58,601 nucleotides of DNA from DAOSEC01 sp035362935 (lineage in GTDB: Bacteria > Bacillota_I > Bacilli_A > ML615J-28 > CAG-313): positions 1 to 58,601 of the forward strand of contig DAOSEC010000013.1 of assembly GCA_035362935.1 (NCBI GenBank), read 5' to 3'. Under the pieces are notes generated by a model that saw nothing but the letters and a program-made list of their open reading frames with translations, did not search any database and was not told the DNA's origin. The position numbers and the translations under genes were made by a program. The first letter of the stretch is position 1. Every line of letters begins with the position of its first letter. Shown in pieces: positions 26,284-35,080 of this stretch.

Positions 26284-28761
26284 TTAGCTAGCGATTCTGA
26301 TATCGTTAATCGCATCAGACCAATCCCAGAATGGAGATGTAGTTACACCAGAAATACGTTTGTTAAATACGTCATAGTATTCATTTGAGTATAATGGTAA
26401 GTTAGGAAGTAATTTGTTCCATCTTACTACGAAATCAAACCAGTACTCTAAGTATTCATCACGTTGAGTTGGTTCTAATTCTCTCATTAATACCATTAAT
26501 TCATCCAATGTTAATTCTCCTTCACCTAATGGCATAGCTGGATCTTCTGGAGAGTCAACTAGTTGGTTAGCATTATACCAAGTATCATACCAATCACTAT
26601 GGAATGAATAATATGGGTCAAATGCTGCACCAAAGTTTGATGCTAAGTTGAATGTATGATACATTCTTCTATCAGTTGGGTTAGTTTCGGTAGGTTTTAA
26701 GTTGTATGAATAGTAGTAGTTATCTAATAATTCATTGAACTCAACAAATTTAATAGTAAATTTGATACCTGCGCGACCAAAGTATTTAGGGAATTGAATA
26801 CCAATTAAGTCAGTAATGTTGTTTTCAACAGTACCCATATGGTTAATTTGTAATACTTGACCTGCTGCATTATGACGGAAGTATACGTTACCTTCGATAG
26901 TTCCATTGTTTTGAGCTAAAGCTTTTGCTGGATCAAACAATGTAGTACCATCTGATTCGTATTTCCATTCGGTTTCATTTAATATTAAGTTTGCCCCGTT
27001 AACGTTTAATTGGTAATTAATTAATCCAGTAATTGGATCCTCTAATTCTTCTTTTTTAGCTTCATACATCCATTGTGATAACCCATACATTGAGTTAACT
27101 AATGAACCGTATCCACCTAAGATTTCATCAACGAATTCATTTCTATCAACTAATAGACCAATTGCTTGACGTACTCTATAGTCAGCTGTTGGACCAAAGT
27201 CGCAGTTGATTGCTAGGATACCATAACCATTACGAGCGTAATATGTTACGTTTGAGTTAGCACTTGCCTTTGCTTTATCAATTTTCGCACCTTCAATAAC
27301 ACCAGCGATTAAGTCAACTTGTCCACCGATTACTAGGTCAACGTCGATAACTTGGTTAATACGACGGATAATAACGCGTTGAATAGTAGGAACTTTACCT
27401 TCGAAGTTTCCAACGAAGTGTTCATTCTTAGTTAATGTTACGATTTGGTTAGCGAAACTTACAAATTTGTAAGGACCACTTACTACTGTTGGAGCATAAC
27501 GATATCCACCAGGAGCAACGATTTGAGGAATTCTAGAGAATGCTTTCGCTGTCATTTTTGTTCCATTTGTATCAGAGATAATGTCTACTGCAGGGTTGAA
27601 ATCCGCACCTGCTAGAACATGGTAAGGCATTGGAGATGTTCCAACTAATGATAATTCATAGAAGTATGGAAGTTGTGAACCATCAATTGTCAATGAGAAT
27701 GACATATCTGAAAGTAATTTAACTCCTTTGAAATAACGATCAGCTGATGTAGTAGGTGCTGGAATTGCAGGAGTAGTATCAGTTGCAGGAGTTCCATCTG
27801 GACGATAAGTTTTGTATCCAACTAGAAATTCACCAGCAGTAGAAGATGCACCAGCAACTCTCCACTCATGAGAAGCACTGAATAACAATCCAAATACGAA
27901 GTCTTTCGCAGTGATTGCTGTACCATCAGAATATTTTAATCCTGTTTTAATTTCGAATGTGTAAGTTTTGTCTCCTGTTGTTTCATCAACTACAGCAGTA
28001 TTAAGGATTGTAGCAGCATTTGCAACTACAGTTGGGTTAACGACGATATCTCCACCAGGAGTAGTAACGATTGTTCCATAACCATAGATAAGTTTTCTTA
28101 CCCAGTTGTCATATGAACTGTTACCAAAACCAGCAATGAAGTCACCGTTAAGTGATGGTGTACCAACAACTAATGTTCCAGCAGCATTTGAAATTGCAGT
28201 CGTAACTAGAATTTCGAATGATACTAAGAATCCACCTTGAGCGATTGTTACAGTTACAGCACCTGGATCAGAAGTTCTGAAACCAGTAACTTGGTAATCT
28301 TCAGGGTTTAAAGCTATTTTTGTAACAGTTGTTCCAGCTGTCATAACCTTAGAAACGATCATACCTGCACCGTTGAAATCTTCGAACATTGCGTATGATA
28401 ATTTAGTAGGTTTTGCTGTTAATTCTAAACCTGTTTGAACTGCTTCAGGATCTGGAGCAGGGTTAACTGTTACTACAAATGTCGCTGTGAAAGTTCCATA
28501 TGTAACAGTAATAGTTTTTTGACCAGCTGTAGCTGATGTGAATCCTGTAACAGTATATTTGTCTGGACTCAATACAACTTCAGTACCATCTGACATAGCA
28601 ACTTTTACAAGCATACCAGTTAGATTGATCTCATCGTCTAATTCATAGACAGATTTAGTTGGTGCAACAACAGTAATTCCTGTTTCTGTTGCTTCAGTTG
28701 TACATGCAACTAAACCAAATGAGAATAATAGTATTGCCAATGCGGCAAACAATTTCTTCAT
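26284..28761 (-). CDS. oppA: Oligopeptide-binding lipoprotein OppA with two Ig-like repeats
   Basis: 825 residues. Signal peptide with lipobox GLVAC. Two Big_3-like Ig repeats follow (about 25-195): the first holds TGITVVAPTKSVYELDDE and KTITVTYGTFTATFVV, the second SKPTKLSYAMFED-like sequence. From about residue 205 the family 5 extracellular solute-binding domain begins, with the typical ITAKDFVFGLLFS, GPYKFVSF, VRQAIGLLVDRNEFV and a C-terminal LPLYSNEYYDVF. It delivers peptides to OppBC at the outer face. ATG 28761 follows AGGAGG. It is first in the opp operon. Confidence 0.93.
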   Translation of the reverse strand: MKKLFAALAILLFSFGLVACTTEATETGITVVAPTKSVYELDDEINLTGMLVKVAMSDGTEVVLSPDKYTVTGFTSATAGQKTITVTYGTFTATFVVTVNPAPDPEAVQTGLELTAKPTKLSYAMFEDFNGAGMIVSKVMTAGTTVTKIALNPEDYQVTGFRTSDPGAVTVTIAQGGFLVSFEILVTTAISNAAGTLVVGTPSLNGDFIAGFGNSSYDNWVRKLIYGYGTIVTTPGGDIVVNPTVVANAATILNTAVVDETTGDKTYTFEIKTGLKYSDGTAITAKDFVFGLLFSASHEWRVAGASSTAGEFLVGYKTYRPDGTPATDTTPAIPAPTTSADRYFKGVKLLSDMSFSLTIDGSQLPYFYELSLVGTSPMPYHVLAGADFNPAVDIISDTNGTKMTAKAFSRIPQIVAPGGYRYAPTVVSGPYKFVSFANQIVTLTKNEHFVGNFEGKVPTIQRVIIRRINQVIDVDLVIGGQVDLIAGVIEGAKIDKAKASANSNVTYYARNGYGILAINCDFGPTADYRVRQAIGLLVDRNEFVDEILGGYGSLVNSMYGLSQWMYEAKKEELEDPITGLINYQLNVNGANLILNETEWKYESDGTTLFDPAKALAQNNGTIEGNVYFRHNAAGQVLQINHMGTVENNITDLIGIQFPKYFGRAGIKFTIKFVEFNELLDNYYYSYNLKPTETNPTDRRMYHTFNLASNFGAAFDPYYSFHSDWYDTWYNANQLVDSPEDPAMPLGEGELTLDELMVLMRELEPTQRDEYLEYWFDFVVRWNKLLPNLPLYSNEYYDVFNKRISGVTTSPFWDWSDAINDIRIAS

Positions 28762-28814
28762 AAAATGTTTCCTCCTATTTTTATGATTTTCAAACACACC
28801 ACAGTGTTTATCAC

Positions 28815-28843
28815 ATTATACAACTGATTTTATATAAAGTCAA
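28815..28843 (-). promoter_or_regulatory. Promoter of oppA
   Basis: TTGACT (28843-28838), 17-nt spacer, TATAAT (28820-28815). Confidence 0.85.
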
Positions 28844-28855
28844 CATTTTTTTTAA

Positions 28856-28969
28856 TGTAAACGCTACATTTAACGCTTTTTCATGGTTTTTTCTCGGTTT
28901 TATGCTCTTTTTTCGTTTGTTGAAACGCTTACATTGTGTTTTTTGGATTTTTTGATAAAAACGCTAAAT
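28856..28969. promoter_or_regulatory. Cluster of cre/LacI-type operator elements
   Basis: Four AACGCT cores in the same orientation start at 28860, 28872, 28924 and 28960. The first lies in TGTAAACGCTACAT (28856-28869), one mismatch from the cre consensus TGWAARCGYTWNCW and 13 nt upstream of the oppA -35. The third lies in the near-palindrome TGAAACGCTTACA (28921-28933). CcpA or another LacI-family protein could act on oppA from here. Confidence 0.6.
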
Positions 28970-28999
28970 AATCATTTTCTTTCTGTATTTAATCTTCTA

Positions 29000-29028
29000 T
29001 TGACTAAACTGCTAAAATTCATTATAAT
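29000..29028 (+). promoter_or_regulatory. Promoter of the trpS leader
   Basis: TTGACT (29000-29005), 17-nt spacer, TATAAT (29023-29028). Confidence 0.85.
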
Positions 29029-29035
29029 AAGGTAT

Positions 29036-29254
29036 AAAACGTTGATAAGGATAAGTAATTATTGACCTTGTTATCACAGCGAATTACAGATAGTGTGAGT
29101 GTAATATGACAATCATAATGAATGGACCTTTGAGTGTAGTTGAGGAAATGCCTACCGTATGCTGGCGTTAACAGCAAGTTGAGTGCGCTTTTTGTGGCGA
29201 ACTAAGGTGGTACCGCGATTTTTCGTCCTTAGAGTGATTCTAAGGACTTTTTTT
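29036..29254 (+). promoter_or_regulatory. T-box riboswitch (Trp) upstream of trpS
   Basis: The specifier loop reads GAA-UGG-A with UGG (Trp) at 29123-29125. The T-box AAGGTGGTACCGCGA lies at 29204-29218. The terminator stem GTCCTTAGA / TCTAAGGAC (29225-29247) is followed by seven T. The ribosome site AGGAGG of trpS comes right after. Confidence 0.93.
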
Positions 29255-29270
29255 ATAGGAGGAAACACAA

Positions 29271-30266
29271 ATGAAAACTATTGTATCTGGAATCCAACCC
29301 TCAGGTGTTATTACTCTTGGTAACTACATAGGGGCATTAAAGAATTTCGTTGCTCTTCAAACGGAAATGAGTGATTACGAGTTCTTTATCTTTATTGCTG
29401 ATCTTCATGCAATCACAACCCCTCAAGAAAAACTAATACTTAAGAAAAACATACGTTCATTGGCAGCACTTTATGTTGCATGTGGTCTAGACCCAAATCG
29501 CGTCAATTTATTCGTGCAATCCGAAGTGTTAGAACACTCTGCATTGGGCTATATCATGGAAACTACTGCCTATATGGGCGAACTAGAGCGAATGACACAG
29601 TACAAAGACAAAATGCAAAAGCAAGTTGCTGGTGTGACAGCCGCGCTGTTTACCTATCCTGCATTAATGGCTTCTGATATTATGTTGTATGATGCTACGT
29701 ATGTTCCCGTTGGGGATGATCAAAAACAACATCTTGAGTTAACGAGAGATTTAGCGACTCGCTTTAATAATCGGTTTGGTAAGACGTTTATAGTTCCAGA
29801 ACCATTAACTGTAAAGCAAGGTGCTAAAATCATGTCCTTAGTAGAGCCTACAAAGAAAATGTCCAAATCAGATGAGTTAGACAAATCCTACATATCACTT
29901 CTCGATGAACCAAGTATTATTCGTAAAAAGATAATGTCATCTGTAACAGATAGTGAAGGAATTATTAGATTTGATGTCGAAAACAAGCCAGGCATATCGA
30001 ACCTCTTAACGATTTATTCAGCTATCACAAAAAAATCGATCGAATCCATCCAAGATGAATATATCAACAAAGGATATGGAGAGTTTAAGTCCGATTTGGC
30101 GGAAATCGTGGTTGCAGAACTGGCACCGATTCAAGATAAATACAAATCTTTAATCACAAGTGAAGAACTTGACATTTATTTGAATCGCGGAGCAGAACGT
30201 GCTAGGCAAATTGCTGGACTCAAGCTACAAGCTGTTTATAAAAAAATCGGCTTAGGGAGAAAGTAA
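29271..30266 (+). CDS. trpS: Tryptophanyl-tRNA synthetase
   Basis: 331 residues, a class I synthetase. The HIGH-equivalent lies in QPSGVITLGNYIGAL and the KMSKS loop is KKMSKSDELD. The DQKQHLELTRDLATRFN segment and MLYDATYVPVG pocket are typical of bacterial TrpRS. It is monocistronic, under the Trp T-box. Confidence 0.97.
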   Translation: MKTIVSGIQPSGVITLGNYIGALKNFVALQTEMSDYEFFIFIADLHAITTPQEKLILKKNIRSLAALYVACGLDPNRVNLFVQSEVLEHSALGYIMETTAYMGELERMTQYKDKMQKQVAGVTAALFTYPALMASDIMLYDATYVPVGDDQKQHLELTRDLATRFNNRFGKTFIVPEPLTVKQGAKIMSLVEPTKKMSKSDELDKSYISLLDEPSIIRKKIMSSVTDSEGIIRFDVENKPGISNLLTIYSAITKKSIESIQDEYINKGYGEFKSDLAEIVVAELAPIQDKYKSLITSEELDIYLNRGAERARQIAGLKLQAVYKKIGLGRK

Positions 30267-30295
30267 AAGGAAGGACTAACAATCCTTCCTTTTTC
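30266..30295. terminator. Bidirectional terminator between trpS and the InlB-repeat lipoprotein
   Basis: Stem AAAAGGAAGGA / TCCTTCCTTTT with a 7-nt loop. Confidence 0.85.
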
Positions 30296-30799
30296 TTATA
30301 TGTCGTGTGAGTTAGGTATCCACTTGGCATGTAGTGTTACACTAGAACTTGGCATTCTCCAATATGTAAATTCAAAAATGAAATTTACATCAATAAACCA
30401 TCCACCAAAGTTTGCACCATACTTGACTGGAGGTGCAGGTTCTACGATAAATGAATCAAACAAAGCAACAATTGGAGCAACTTCTGACCCACCATTTGAG
30501 TTGAATGATAATGTATAGGTGTTTATTGTCCACTTCGCAAACAAGTTAACGGATTCAGTCCCTACCTTTGATTCATCAAAACGCACTTTATATTGATTGT
30601 CAAGATACCATCCAGCAAAGGTATGACCAACTTTCGTAGGTACAGGTAAACCGATTGCTTTGCTTCCCTTTACCATAACAATATCATCAACAGGTCTACC
30701 ACCAACAGTATTAAACGTGATTCTAACATATTCTTGTTTTGTACTACATCCCGCAAGCACAAGTAACATAATTGACATTATAAACACTATTTTCTTCAT
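30296..30799 (-). CDS. Lipoprotein with two InlB B-type (Flg_new) repeats
   Basis: 167 residues. The signal peptide ends in lipobox VLAGC. The mature part is two beta-grasp-like InlB B repeats (Listeria-Bacteroides repeat): the first ITFNTVGG...GHTFAGWYLD...NLFAKW, the second LSFNSNGG...GANFGGWFID...TLHAKW. Such repeats occur on cell-surface proteins of Firmicutes and mediate surface contacts. There are no leucine-rich repeats, so it is not an internalin. It is monocistronic, preceded by AGAGGAGGTG. Confidence 0.85.
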   Translation of the reverse strand: MKKIVFIMSIMLLVLAGCSTKQEYVRITFNTVGGRPVDDIVMVKGSKAIGLPVPTKVGHTFAGWYLDNQYKVRFDESKVGTESVNLFAKWTINTYTLSFNSNGGSEVAPIVALFDSFIVEPAPPVKYGANFGGWFIDVNFIFEFTYWRMPSSSVTLHAKWIPNSHDI

Positions 30800-30843
30800 A
30801 TTAGAATCACCTCCTCTTTCTTGCTAATAGATATCTCCTTTAA

Positions 30844-30875
30844 ATAAATTATATCACAAGGCTATAAAAAATCAA
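30844..30875 (-). promoter_or_regulatory. Promoter of the InlB-repeat lipoprotein
   Basis: On the minus strand TTGATT, then about 16 nt, then TATAAT, located about 50-80 nt upstream of the start codon. Confidence 0.6.
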
Positions 30876-30898
30876 TTAATTTGTATGTTGTAGTCAAG

Positions 30899-30927
30899 AA
30901 AAAAAGACGCAACTCGCGTCTTTTTTG
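30899..30927 (-). terminator. Terminator of the MurNAc-salvage operon
   Basis: Stem AAAAAGACGC / GCGTCTTTTT with loop AACTC, immediately after the glcD stop, giving a T run on the minus strand. Confidence 0.85.
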
Positions 30928-30932
30928 TTATA

Positions 30933-32327
30933 TTAAACGACTTTACCAGGATTTAGTATGTTATTTGGATCAAATGCTTTTTTTATGTCTAGCATAATTT
31001 TGTGTTGCACTTCCCCAAGTTGCTTACGCATATAGTCTTTTTTCGCATATCCAATACCGTGTTCTCCAGAAACCAACCCTCCAACGTTTGATGCTCTTTT
31101 GTACATTTCATCAAAAATGAGTTTTAATTTGGACTCAAACGTTTCTTGATCAAGTTCATCTTGACAAATATAGATGTGTAAGTTCCCATCGCCTGCGTGT
31201 CCAAAACTTGGTATACGAATTTGATATTTTTGTGATAACTCGTACGTAAACTTAATAAAGTCTGCCACCTCACTACGTGGAACAACGACATCACACTCAT
31301 CCATAAAAGATGTTGATGCTTTGATGGCTTCTAAGAATGCCCCTCTTGTTTTCCATACAGCTTCTTTTCTTTCCTCAGTATCCACAATTAGCACATCAAG
31401 TGCACCAAGTTCATTTAAACATAAATCAGCTGCTGATTGGTAAGCTGTTTTGATTTGTTCTTCGTTAGATCCATCAAATGTCAACAAAATATATGCATTG
31501 CTTCTTGTGTCAGGAAATTTCTTTCCTAAAAATTCTTCTGCAAACAAGATGGTTTTTCGTTCAAAAAATTCAATCGCTGTTGGATTTGATTTTGAACGTA
31601 TCAAATGTGGAACTGACTCGATTCCTTTTTCAATCGACTCGAATGGTACTAGAATGCTTATCGCGTGTTTTGGTTTAGCAACAAGTTTTAGTACTGCTTT
31701 GGTGATGATACCAAGAGTTCCTTCCGAACCAATCATTAAATGTTTTAATGAATATCCGGTCGAGTCTTTTACAACTTTTCGACCAAACATTTCAACATCA
31801 CCTGTTGGCAGTACCACTTCTAGAGCTCTAATCCAGTCTCTAGTAACGCCATATTTGACTGCACGCATTCCTCCGGCATTGGTTGCAATATTGCCACCAA
31901 TCGTTGCTGATTTTTCTCCTGGATCTGGAGCGTAGAAATATCCTTTTGGTTCTACATATTCATAGATATCCATTAACAATACACCTGGTTCTACCGTTAA
32001 CGTAAGGTTATGTTCATCAAGTTCTAAAATCTTATTCATTTTTGTTGTATCAATCATGATACCGCCATAAATCGCAACACATGCTCCCACAAGTCCGGTC
32101 CCGCTTCCACGCACTACAACAGGAATGTGGTTTGCATTTGCATACTTCATCACACGACTTACTTCTTCTGTAGTAGACACAAATACCAAGACTTCTGGTA
32201 GTGATTTGATGGTACCTAGTTCGTCTTTCGCATAATCTTCACTAATTGCTTCTCCGTGAAAGACTTTTGTGTCACCTAGTAACTGTTGTAAAAACAAAAC
32301 ATCTTGTTGTTCTACTTTTTTATACAT
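30933..32327 (-). CDS. glcD: FAD-linked D-lactate/2-hydroxyacid dehydrogenase (GlcD/LctD family)
   Basis: 464 residues. N-terminal PCMH-type FAD domain with VVVRGSGTGLVGACVA and DPGEKSATIGGNIATNAGGMRAVKYG. The C-terminal cap holds GHAGDGNLHIYI and VSGEHGIGYAKKDYM. The family oxidises D-lactate or glycolate. Placed directly after etfB and etfA in the order of lctBCD of Acetobacterium woodii, it most likely forms a D-lactate dehydrogenase-Etf complex. MurQ, encoded upstream in the same operon, produces D-lactate, which gives a local source of substrate. Confidence 0.9.
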   Translation of the reverse strand: MYKKVEQQDVLFLQQLLGDTKVFHGEAISEDYAKDELGTIKSLPEVLVFVSTTEEVSRVMKYANANHIPVVVRGSGTGLVGACVAIYGGIMIDTTKMNKILELDEHNLTLTVEPGVLLMDIYEYVEPKGYFYAPDPGEKSATIGGNIATNAGGMRAVKYGVTRDWIRALEVVLPTGDVEMFGRKVVKDSTGYSLKHLMIGSEGTLGIITKAVLKLVAKPKHAISILVPFESIEKGIESVPHLIRSKSNPTAIEFFERKTILFAEEFLGKKFPDTRSNAYILLTFDGSNEEQIKTAYQSAADLCLNELGALDVLIVDTEERKEAVWKTRGAFLEAIKASTSFMDECDVVVPRSEVADFIKFTYELSQKYQIRIPSFGHAGDGNLHIYICQDELDQETFESKLKLIFDEMYKRASNVGGLVSGEHGIGYAKKDYMRKQLGEVQHKIMLDIKKAFDPNNILNPGKVV

Positions 32328-32338
32328 TGGAATCCCCC

Positions 32339-33538
32339 TTAAACAATGCTTTGACCTTTTTTGATTTGTTCAATTAACTTTGGCACAACTTTAAAGACGT
32401 CACCAACAATACCATAATGTGATATATCAAAAATAGATGCATGTGGATCTGAATTGATTGTAATGATTTGTTCTGAACCATTCATTCCTGCAGTATACTG
32501 TACTGCTCCACTAATCCCTAAATTGATAATTAGTTTTGGAGCTACTGTTCTACCTGATAATCCGATTTGTCTTCTGGGATCAACCAATCCTGCTTCAATG
32601 AGCGGTCTTGTAACAGCAACTTTACCACCAAGTAAATCCGCTAACTCATATGCCATTTCAAGATTTTCCTTTGTTTTAAACGGTCTTCCACAAGCAACAA
32701 TAACTTCAGCTTCGCTAATATCAATGTTTGCTTCTTTGTGGTCTACGCTTTTTAAACTGATGTTGGAATCAAAATCGATGTGATCGACCATTTGATATTC
32801 AACCGTCCCGATAGGGTCTGCTTTTTTTGGCATTTTAAAGATTTTATAGCGAACGGTTGCCATTTGTGGACGGTGATTCGGACAAATAATTTGTGCCATA
32901 ACATTTCCACCAAACGCAGGTCTAATTTGAATTAGGTCGGTATTTGGTTTCATATCTAACATTGTACAGTCTGCGGTCAATCCTGTCCAGTATCTTGCTG
33001 CGATACGTGGAGCAAAGCTTCTACCTAGACTCGTTCCACCAAACAACACTGTGCTTGGTTTTTGGTGATTTATGAAATCTTCAAACACATTTGTATATCG
33101 TTCTACATTAAAATGTGCTAGTGCAACATGTTCATAAACTAACAGCTTATCAACACCATATGCTAAAATTTCGTCATGGAATACACTTGTATTATGCCCA
33201 ATGAGAACCGCATACACTGGGTGTTTTGTCACAGATGCTAGTTCTTTCGCTTTACCTATTAATTCAAACGACACTGGGTGTATTTTGTGTTCATCGTGTT
33301 CCATATAAACAGCAACCCCTACCCACTCATCCTTATTCACTTTATTCTTAATTTCTTCTTCAACAAAGGTACAAACATCTTTTGGTCCGCGTTTGACACA
33401 AAGTTTACATGTTCTACATGCTGCGTTAATGATTAGTTCATTGTTTACTACTTCAAAGGCATTAAATGGACATAATTTAATAAGATCTTCTGTCACTTGT
33501 TTATTGACTAATGTTTGATTTACTACTATTTTTGCCAT
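32339..33538 (-). CDS. etfA: Electron transfer flavoprotein alpha subunit with N-terminal ferredoxin-like domain
   Basis: 399 residues. The first 65 carry a Cys set, CPFNAFEV then CRTCKLCVKRGPKDVC, able to hold a [4Fe-4S] cluster as in the extended EtfA of confurcating lactate dehydrogenase. The Etf alpha domain follows (about 75-270), then the FAD-binding domain with RPLIEAGLVDPRRQIGLSGRTV and LGISGAVQYTAGM. It accepts electrons from GlcD and in bifurcating systems connects ferredoxin and NAD. It lies 8 nt after etfB and 11 nt before glcD. Confidence 0.92.
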   Translation of the reverse strand: MAKIVVNQTLVNKQVTEDLIKLCPFNAFEVVNNELIINAACRTCKLCVKRGPKDVCTFVEEEIKNKVNKDEWVGVAVYMEHDEHKIHPVSFELIGKAKELASVTKHPVYAVLIGHNTSVFHDEILAYGVDKLLVYEHVALAHFNVERYTNVFEDFINHQKPSTVLFGGTSLGRSFAPRIAARYWTGLTADCTMLDMKPNTDLIQIRPAFGGNVMAQIICPNHRPQMATVRYKIFKMPKKADPIGTVEYQMVDHIDFDSNISLKSVDHKEANIDISEAEVIVACGRPFKTKENLEMAYELADLLGGKVAVTRPLIEAGLVDPRRQIGLSGRTVAPKLIINLGISGAVQYTAGMNGSEQIITINSDPHASIFDISHYGIVGDVFKVVPKLIEQIKKGQSIV

Positions 33539-33546
33539 CGTCTCAC

Positions 33547-34335
33547 CTATATTGCCTTAATCTCTTTTAACTTTTCATATAACTTAGCACTTAATTCTTC
33601 ATTTGTACCCGTAATCATAATCTTATCCGTATTTTTGCTTGGCGAAAACATTCGTTCTACCTGAGTAGGAGATCCTTTTAACCCATAATGATATTCATCT
33701 TGATCCATAAAATCTTGGAATGTAAGAGTTCGTATTTCGTAATCTTTTAATTGGTTTGCGCGCTTTAACGATGGTAGCCTTGGAGTATAGATTCCTTTGT
33801 CTACCGTGATTAGACACGGATAGTTTACCTCGACAATTTCAACGGTTTTATCCATCGTAAACCCTACTACAATTGAGTTCTCTTTGATTTCAATAATACG
33901 GTCAACATATGAAACATGAGGTATCTTCAAGTACTCAGCCATTTCAGGACCAACTTGAGCAGTATCTCCATCAGTGGTTTGTTTTCCACAAATGATTAAG
34001 TCAAATTTTCCTACTTTTCTAATTCCTTGTGAAATGGTATATGAGGTGGCAACGACATCTGCTCCTGCGAATTTTCGATCCGAAATCAGCGTTCCTTCAT
34101 CGCATCCCATCCACATAGATTCGTTTAATACTGCCTTCGCAGATGGCGGACCCATTGTGATTGTAGAGACTTTCGCGCCTGTTTGTTCTTTGATGCGAAG
34201 AGCTGTTTCAATCCCATATAAATCATATGGATTCATTTTTGTATTGTTCCCATCACGAATTAAAACACCTGTCACAGGGTCAATTTGTACATCACTTGAT
34301 GCGGGAACTTGTTTGATACAGACAATTATATTCAT
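33547..34335 (-). CDS. etfB: Electron transfer flavoprotein beta subunit
   Basis: 262 residues beginning MNIIVCIKQVPASSDVQID. The nucleotide-binding loop region has CGKQTTDGDTAQVGPEMAEYL, typical of Etf beta subunits of the NAD-binding, bifurcating class. It forms a heterodimer with EtfA. The start ATG follows CGGAGGAA, 13 nt after the alpha/beta hydrolase. Confidence 0.93.
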   Translation of the reverse strand: MNIIVCIKQVPASSDVQIDPVTGVLIRDGNNTKMNPYDLYGIETALRIKEQTGAKVSTITMGPPSAKAVLNESMWMGCDEGTLISDRKFAGADVVATSYTISQGIRKVGKFDLIICGKQTTDGDTAQVGPEMAEYLKIPHVSYVDRIIEIKENSIVVGFTMDKTVEIVEVNYPCLITVDKGIYTPRLPSLKRANQLKDYEIRTLTFQDFMDQDEYHYGLKGSPTQVERMFSPSKNTDKIMITGTNEELSAKLYEKLKEIKAI

Positions 34336-34348
34336 GTCGTTCCTCCGA

Positions 34349-35080
34349 TTAATCCTTTAAATATTGTATAGATAGATTATATAATTCTTCTCGCCATGCC
34401 AAACTTGAAAACACATGATTGGCTTTTGAGATTATTTTCATAGTTGAATTTGGGTAGTGTTCTTGATACTTTTGACCAAACGATAGTTCAACTGCTTGAT
34501 CGTTTTCTCCATGGATAATCAGCACACTACCAGTATAGGTTGAGATGTTTTGGTAGATATCAAAATTCTCAATTTCGTCACAAAATGCTTGACTAAGTTC
34601 ATAACCCCCCATATCAAATGTTTGGTTTGCTGTAGGCTTTGTTGATTGTTTGATTCGCTTTGCGATTAAGTTTAAGTTACCTGCTGGTGCCCATAATAAT
34701 AATTTATGAATTGAATTCATATATTCTAGCGATACAACAGAGGCAACTGCTCCACCCATAGAAAATCCTAGAATTGATAATTTTTTTGAGATGGATAATG
34801 CATATTCAATCATTGCTTTTGCCTCGTCACATTCGGTTGAAAACGTGAACTCATGAAACTCCCCATCGCTATCACCACTACCAGAAAAATCCATTCGAAG
34901 TGTCGCAATATTAATTCTTGATAACATTCGAGATAATGTGCGGAATGCATACCCATTTTCAACTTTGTGCCCAGTAAACCCATGAAGCATCACGACAATG
35001 GATTCTGGATGTTCACTTGGCAAATCAAGATATCCCCTGATTGTTTTCTGATTCACAACTAACTCAATATGCTTAATCAT
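34349..35080 (-). CDS. Alpha/beta hydrolase (serine aminopeptidase S33-like)
   Basis: 243 residues. HGFTGHKVENGY gives the oxyanion-hole region, the nucleophile elbow is GFSMGG, the acid lies in HGENDQAVE and the catalytic His in KANHVFS. The substrate is unknown. Its ATG overlaps the murQ stop (ATGA), so it is translationally coupled to MurNAc-6P cleavage. An esterase acting on acylated sugars or on lactyl/peptidyl esters of muropeptide fragments would fit. That is inference from position only. Confidence 0.85.
   Translation of the reverse strand: MIKHIELVVNQKTIRGYLDLPSEHPESIVVMLHGFTGHKVENGYAFRTLSRMLSRINIATLRMDFSGSGDSDGEFHEFTFSTECDEAKAMIEYALSISKKLSILGFSMGGAVASVVSLEYMNSIHKLLLWAPAGNLNLIAKRIKQSTKPTANQTFDMGGYELSQAFCDEIENFDIYQNISTYTGSVLIIHGENDQAVELSFGQKYQEHYPNSTMKIISKANHVFSSLAWREELYNLSIQYLKD

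Noticed and set aside
28883..29065. A 60-residue reading frame upstream of trpS
   Set aside because: It has no ribosome site, a hydrophobic low-complexity product, and overlaps the operator cluster, the trpS promoter and the T-box leader.
30296..30799. An internalin
   Set aside because: Only the two InlB B-type repeats are present. There are no leucine-rich repeats and it is a small lipoprotein.
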